DNA of 26,798 bases from Candidatus Aminicenantota bacterium (GTDB taxonomy: Bacteria > Acidobacteriota > Aminicenantia > Aminicenantales > Aminicenantaceae), in contig JAUXEH010000003.1 of the NCBI GenBank assembly GCA_030620655.1, positions 1-26,798 of the forward strand. The letters run 5' to 3'. The number at the start of each line of letters is the position of its first letter. Within the stretch, counting starts at the first letter, position 1. Below the pieces are notes generated by a model. That model saw nothing but the letters and a program-made list of their open reading frames with translations. It did not search any database and was not told where the DNA came from. Both the position numbers and the translations under genes were made by a program. Below are positions 24,249 to 26,798 of this stretch, piece by piece.

Positions 24249-25237
24249 AACACGAGAAGATCCGCGAGTGGCTCAGCGCCTACCTGGACAGCGAGCTCTC
24301 CGCCCGGGACAAGGTCGTCGTCGAGGAACATCTGGGCGGCTGCCCGGACTGGCGGACTGAACTGGCCCAGCTGCGCCTGTTGGATTCCATTTCCCGGGAA
24401 GTCCCTCAACCTCCTCAGGAAGACGAATATTGGGAGTCCCTGCCGGCCAAGATCCACTCCGGTATTTCAGACCAAATGAAGACAGCGCCTTCCAAGGAGG
24501 GAAAAATGTTCAAGGATGCTTTCATCAAGGGTGATCAGAACATCGGCGTAAAGGCCTTTGTTTTCCCGTTTTCCCTGACCGTGCATGCCGCCATCATTCT
24601 CTTGATGCTGGTCCTTCCTCTGATGAATACCGGGAACCTGCCGGAGGTAGAGATCTACAGCGCATTTCTTGCTCCTCCACCGCCGCCTCCACCACCGCCT
24701 CCACCGCCGGCGAAGAAACGCACCCGTTCCACGCGCACCACCCGCATCAAACCCGTTCAGGCCAAAACCACCATCCAGCCCGGGCAGCTGGTGGCTCCTG
24801 TCGAGATCCCGGATGAGATCGCAGAGGAAGAACTGATGGACATCGGCATCGAGGGCGGAGTCGAAGGCGGCGTGGAAGGCGGCGTGGTCGGCGGAGTGCT
24901 CGGCGGTGTCGTGGGCGGAGTGCTCGGCGGAGTGGTCGGTGAGATCGAGGCGCCGGTGCGTGCCGGGGGCGAGATCCGGGCTCCCAAGCTGATAAGGCGT
25001 GTGGATCCTCCCTACCCGGAACTGGCCCGACAGGCCCGGGTGGAGGGTGTGGTCATCGTCGAGGCCATCACCGATGTCTACGGCCGTGTCCAGACGGTCA
25101 GGGTCCTGCGCTCCATCCCCCTGCTCGATCAGTCGGCCATCGATGCCGTCCGCCAGTGGCTATACGAACCCATGCTCATCAACGGGAAACCGCGCGGCGT
25201 GATCTTCACGGTGACGGTGACCTTTAAACTGAAGTGA
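24245..25237 (+). CDS. Anti-sigma-like domain fused to TonB energy transducer
   Basis: 330 residues. Positions 1-75 resemble the cytoplasmic zinc-finger anti-sigma domain: IREWLSAYLDSELSARDKVVVEEHLGGCPDWRTEL, noted here by its ends at 6-40. His29 and Cys33 are present but the second Cys of HxxxCxxC is Trp36. A linker leads to a TonB-type anchor (about 104-128, FVFPFSLTVHAAIILLMLVL). The periplasmic part has 12 consecutive Pro (144-155), a Lys/Arg patch, seven xGGV tetrapeptides (about 203-230), and a TonB C-terminal domain (about 245-330: PPYPELARQARVEGVVIVEA, AVRQWLYEPMLINGKP). TonB passes proton-motive energy to outer-membrane receptors. The start overlaps the sigma gene stop. An internal ribosome binding site and in-frame ATG (Met88) could give a separate TonB. 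Confidence 0.85.
   Translation: MKHEKIREWLSAYLDSELSARDKVVVEEHLGGCPDWRTELAQLRLLDSISREVPQPPQEDEYWESLPAKIHSGISDQMKTAPSKEGKMFKDAFIKGDQNIGVKAFVFPFSLTVHAAIILLMLVLPLMNTGNLPEVEIYSAFLAPPPPPPPPPPPPAKKRTRSTRTTRIKPVQAKTTIQPGQLVAPVEIPDEIAEEELMDIGIEGGVEGGVEGGVVGGVLGGVVGGVLGGVVGEIEAPVRAGGEIRAPKLIRRVDPPYPELARQARVEGVVIVEAITDVYGRVQTVRVLRSIPLLDQSAIDAVRQWLYEPMLINGKPRGVIFTVTVTFKLK
24494..24508 (+). promoter_or_regulatory. Internal ribosome binding site and start codon for stand-alone TonB
   Basis: AAGGAGG (24494-24500), a near-perfect Shine-Dalgarno, is followed after five bases by an ATG at 24506 in the same frame as the fusion (codon 88). The resulting 243-residue protein would begin MFKDAFIKGDQN and carry the complete TonB anchor, arm and C-terminal domain, a normal TonB length. 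The element lies exactly between the anti-sigma and TonB parts. Confidence 0.55.
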
Positions 25238-25323
25238 ACGTGTAATGCATATTCCCACTCCACAGGAGAGCGGCTCAAGCTTTTGTGCTAGAATGCCCAG
25301 TATACCATTACAGGAGGACAGGC

Positions 25324-25518
25324 ATGCCATTGATCGAGATCCATTTGCTGGAAGGCCGTACGGACAAGCAGAAGCGGGCGCTCCTGGATGCGGTCACCGA
25401 GGCCGTCCGCGATTCCATCGGTGCGCCCCTCTCCACTATACGCGTCTGGATCCAGGAGTTCTCGCCCAAGGAGTACATGGTGGCGGGTGAACTCTACGCC
25501 GACAAGCAGAAAAAGTAA
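25324..25518 (+). CDS. 4-oxalocrotonate tautomerase family protein
   Basis: 64 residues after the start Met, the size of the 4-OT subunit. Removal of Met exposes the catalytic Pro1 (MPLIEIHLLEGRTDKQKRALL). Arg in EGR(11) and Arg in STIRVWIQE(about 39) correspond to the substrate-binding arginines. The ATG at 25324 is chosen over an in-frame ATG at 25285 because GGAGGA lies about 6 nt upstream and because Pro must follow Met. Such enzymes act as small homohexamers in ketonization or related tautomerization; the substrate here is unknown. A perfect hairpin follows 10 nt after the stop. Confidence 0.85.
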   Translation: MPLIEIHLLEGRTDKQKRALLDAVTEAVRDSIGAPLSTIRVWIQEFSPKEYMVAGELYADKQKK

Positions 25519-25528
25519 AAAGGGATAC

Positions 25529-25574
25529 AAAGGGGACAGGTACATTTAGCGTGCTAAATGTACCTGTCCCCTTT
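25529..25574. repeat. Perfect 22-bp inverted repeat (REP-like hairpin; possible terminator)
   Basis: Left arm 25529-25550 (starts AAAGGGGACAGGTACATTT) and right arm 25553-25574 are perfect complements with only two bases between. A pyrimidine-rich tract with T-runs follows. Hairpins of this type with a GGGGACAGGTAC core are known as dispersed REP sequences linked to IS200-like REP-associated transposases in diverse bacteria. It lies just after the tautomerase gene and may end transcription in both directions. Confidence 0.75.
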
Positions 25575-25600
25575 ATTTCCTTTATTTCCCTTTTTTCAGA

Positions 25601-25682
25601 TGGATTATTCACGAGTCGAGATTGCAGCAGATACAAGGCACGGTTTGTAAAACAAATATCGGCATTTCTTATGAATGATCCA
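25601..25682. repeat. MITE-like palindromic repeat, copy 4 (82 bp)
   Basis: Bounded by TGGATTATTCA (25601-25611) and TGAATGATCCA (25672-25682). Extending by AGA/TCT the terminal inverted repeat is 14 bp with one mismatch. The left 32 bp (to GATTGCAGCAGAT) match copy 3 with two or three changes, and the right part ATATCGGCATTTCTTATGAA matches copies 1-3. The large interior of copy 3 is missing, so this is the short form. The right edge touches the stop codon of the membrane-fusion protein gene. Confidence 0.7.
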
Positions 25683-25684
25683 TC

Positions 25685-26798
25685 TTATTGCACAATGCGT
25701 ATACGTGCGTCATGCGCGATGGTGAAGTGGCCGTCGATCAGGACCTGGTTCCCGGGTTCGATCTCGCCGCCCGGATCGTCGGTGGGCAGCACCTCGGCGT
25801 ATTCCTCGTTCTCCAGGCCGATGGCGATGTACTTCCACTTGGCCCGGTCACCCTCCACCACGAACACCAGTTTCCTCTGGTTTCGGGTCAGTATGGCATC
25901 CTGGGGAACGAGCAGTCGGTCGGGGTAGATCTCGGCCGCGATCTCGACCTCGGCGTGCATGCCGGGTTTTACAGCCTGATCCACGTTCACCATCTCCACG
26001 ATCACGTTGCAGGTCTTGTCCGCCGGGTCGACGATCGGGCTGATCGCGTGTACCCGTCCTTTGAACACCTGCCCGGGATAGGCGCTGAACTTGAGTTCCA
26101 CCTCGCGCCCCACCTTCATCTTCCCGATCTCGCTCTCCAAGACCTTGGCATGGACCTGGACCTTATCAATGTTGACGAGCGTGAACAGGTCGGAGCCGGT
26201 GGAGACGTGCTGACCTGGTGAGATCTGGATGTTGGTGATGATCCCGGAAAATGGAGCCCGGACCTGGGATTTTTCCAGCGCCAGACGCGCCTGCTTGACC
26301 TGGATCTCAGCCTGGGTCAGGCCCTGCGATACCTCCATGATCTCATCTTTTTTAGCCCCGGATTTAATGATATCGATCTCCAGCTGCCTGCTGCGCCGTT
26401 CGAATTCCTTCTGAGAAATCATGCCCTTCTGATACAGCTCGCTGACCTCCTCGAATTTCTTTATGAGGCTCTGCCCTTCCGAGTCCGGCGCAGTCCCTTC
26501 CTGGTTGCTGCCCGCGAACTGCTGCTCGAGTATGAACTTGGAGAGCGTCTCCAGCCGGCTGGCTTCGCTGTTCTCCAGGTTCAACCTGGCCTCCCGGTCA
26601 TCCAGTTCCAGCAGGACCTGCCCCTGTTTCACACGCTGGCTCTCCTTCACCAGGATCCGCTTCACCTTGCCGGAGATTTCGGCCTTCATGCCGACATGCA
26701 TGTTCGTTACCGCTTCTCCCGGAGATTTAAGTCGGATGATCAGATCGCCGCGTATGACCTCCCCTACCTTGACGGGTAAGGGCGTCTCCGTCGGCCGC
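25685..26798 (-). CDS. RND efflux periplasmic adaptor (membrane-fusion protein), partial at 5' end
   Basis: An open frame reaches the right window edge with at least 370 residues; the ATG at 26701 is internal, because upstream codons continue the family pattern (PVKVGEVIRGDLIIRLKSPG). The order is: first half-lipoyl motif (VGMKAEISGKVKRILVKESQ, GQVLLELDDREARLNLEN), coiled-coil hairpin (about residues 60-150 from that Met), second half-lipoyl motif (VRAPFSGIITNIQISPGQHV), beta-barrel (IDKVQVHAKVLESEIGKMKVG, VDPADKTCNVIVEMV) and membrane-proximal domain (PQDAILTRNQRKLVFVVEG). It bridges an RND pump to an outer-membrane channel. It is on the same strand as the RND pair at 12310-18659 but about 7 kb upstream of it, with unrelated genes between. 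Confidence 0.88.
   Translation of the reverse strand, partial: RPTETPLPVKVGEVIRGDLIIRLKSPGEAVTNMHVGMKAEISGKVKRILVKESQRVKQGQVLLELDDREARLNLENSEASRLETLSKFILEQQFAGSNQEGTAPDSEGQSLIKKFEEVSELYQKGMISQKEFERRSRQLEIDIIKSGAKKDEIMEVSQGLTQAEIQVKQARLALEKSQVRAPFSGIITNIQISPGQHVSTGSDLFTLVNIDKVQVHAKVLESEIGKMKVGREVELKFSAYPGQVFKGRVHAISPIVDPADKTCNVIVEMVNVDQAVKPGMHAEVEIAAEIYPDRLLVPQDAILTRNQRKLVFVVEGDRAKWKYIAIGLENEEYAEVLPTDDPGGEIEPGNQVLIDGHFTIAHDARIRIVQ

Noticed and set aside
24757..24987. 76-codon Thr/Pro/Ser-rich frame on the minus strand
   Set aside because: It is the reverse complement of the GGV repeat in the TonB fusion.

Overview
The window looks like a chromosomal segment of a GC-rich (roughly 60 %), Gram-negative, probably anaerobic bacterium. 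Evidence for a double membrane is the tandem RND efflux pumps with a membrane-fusion protein, a TonB protein, and a candidate lipoprotein. A CoA-acylating aldehyde dehydrogenase and a NosR/RnfG-like flavin and Fe-S membrane protein fit an anaerobic or fermentative life. The gene style recalls Acidobacteriota/Aminicenantes-type or deltaproteobacterial genomes, but no marker gene here fixes the lineage and that placement is inference.

Layout, left to right. (1) 1-626, minus: start of a secreted protein with a CBM9-like domain, cut by the window edge. (2) 863-5273, plus: FMN/4Fe-4S membrane protein, a 32-aa membrane peptide, acylating aldehyde dehydrogenase, MATE-like transporter and a MoaD/ThiS-like sulfur carrier. 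(3) 5248-7484, minus: in transcription order tadA, tRNA-Ser(CGA), a membrane protein that may be an ECF S-component, and a ThiF-type adenylyltransferase with a built-in ThiS-like domain. This last gene overlaps the sulfur carrier gene tail to tail. (4) 7599-10823, plus: threonine synthase, then hflK-hflC ending at a strong terminator. (5) 10947-11999, minus: a D-cysteine desulfhydrase/ACC-deaminase family PLP enzyme. (6) 12310-18659, minus: two different RND permeases joined by an ATGA overlap. (7) 19005-21784, minus: an ABC ATPase, its large permease and a truncated amidase remnant. (8) 21912-25518, plus: a TPR protein, an ECF sigma factor, an anti-sigma/TonB fusion and a 4-oxalocrotonate tautomerase-like protein. 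(9) 25685-26798, minus: the RND membrane-fusion protein, cut by the right edge.

The most unusual item is the ECF sigma / anti-sigma-TonB pair at 23667-25237. An anti-sigma-like cytoplasmic domain, with one expected zinc cysteine replaced by Trp, is fused through the TonB membrane anchor to a Pro-rich and Gly-Gly-Val-repeat periplasmic arm and a TonB C-terminal domain. Inside the gene, in frame and just before the TonB moiety, lies a consensus Shine-Dalgarno plus ATG. The locus may therefore make both a full-length fusion and a stand-alone TonB.

The intergenic DNA carries a small palindromic repeat family with MITE-like ends near TGGATTATTCA/TGAATGATCCA. I find four copies (651-741, 12027-12116, 12123-12307, 25601-25682), two of which abut the stop codons of RND-system genes. 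A different 223-bp palindromic element (18742-18964) lies between the RND operon and a truncated amidase, and a perfect 22-bp REP-like hairpin lies at 25529-25574. The membrane-fusion protein gene sits about 7 kb upstream of the two RND genes, on the same strand, with unrelated genes between. Repeat-mediated rearrangement of a once compact efflux operon is a reasonable guess.
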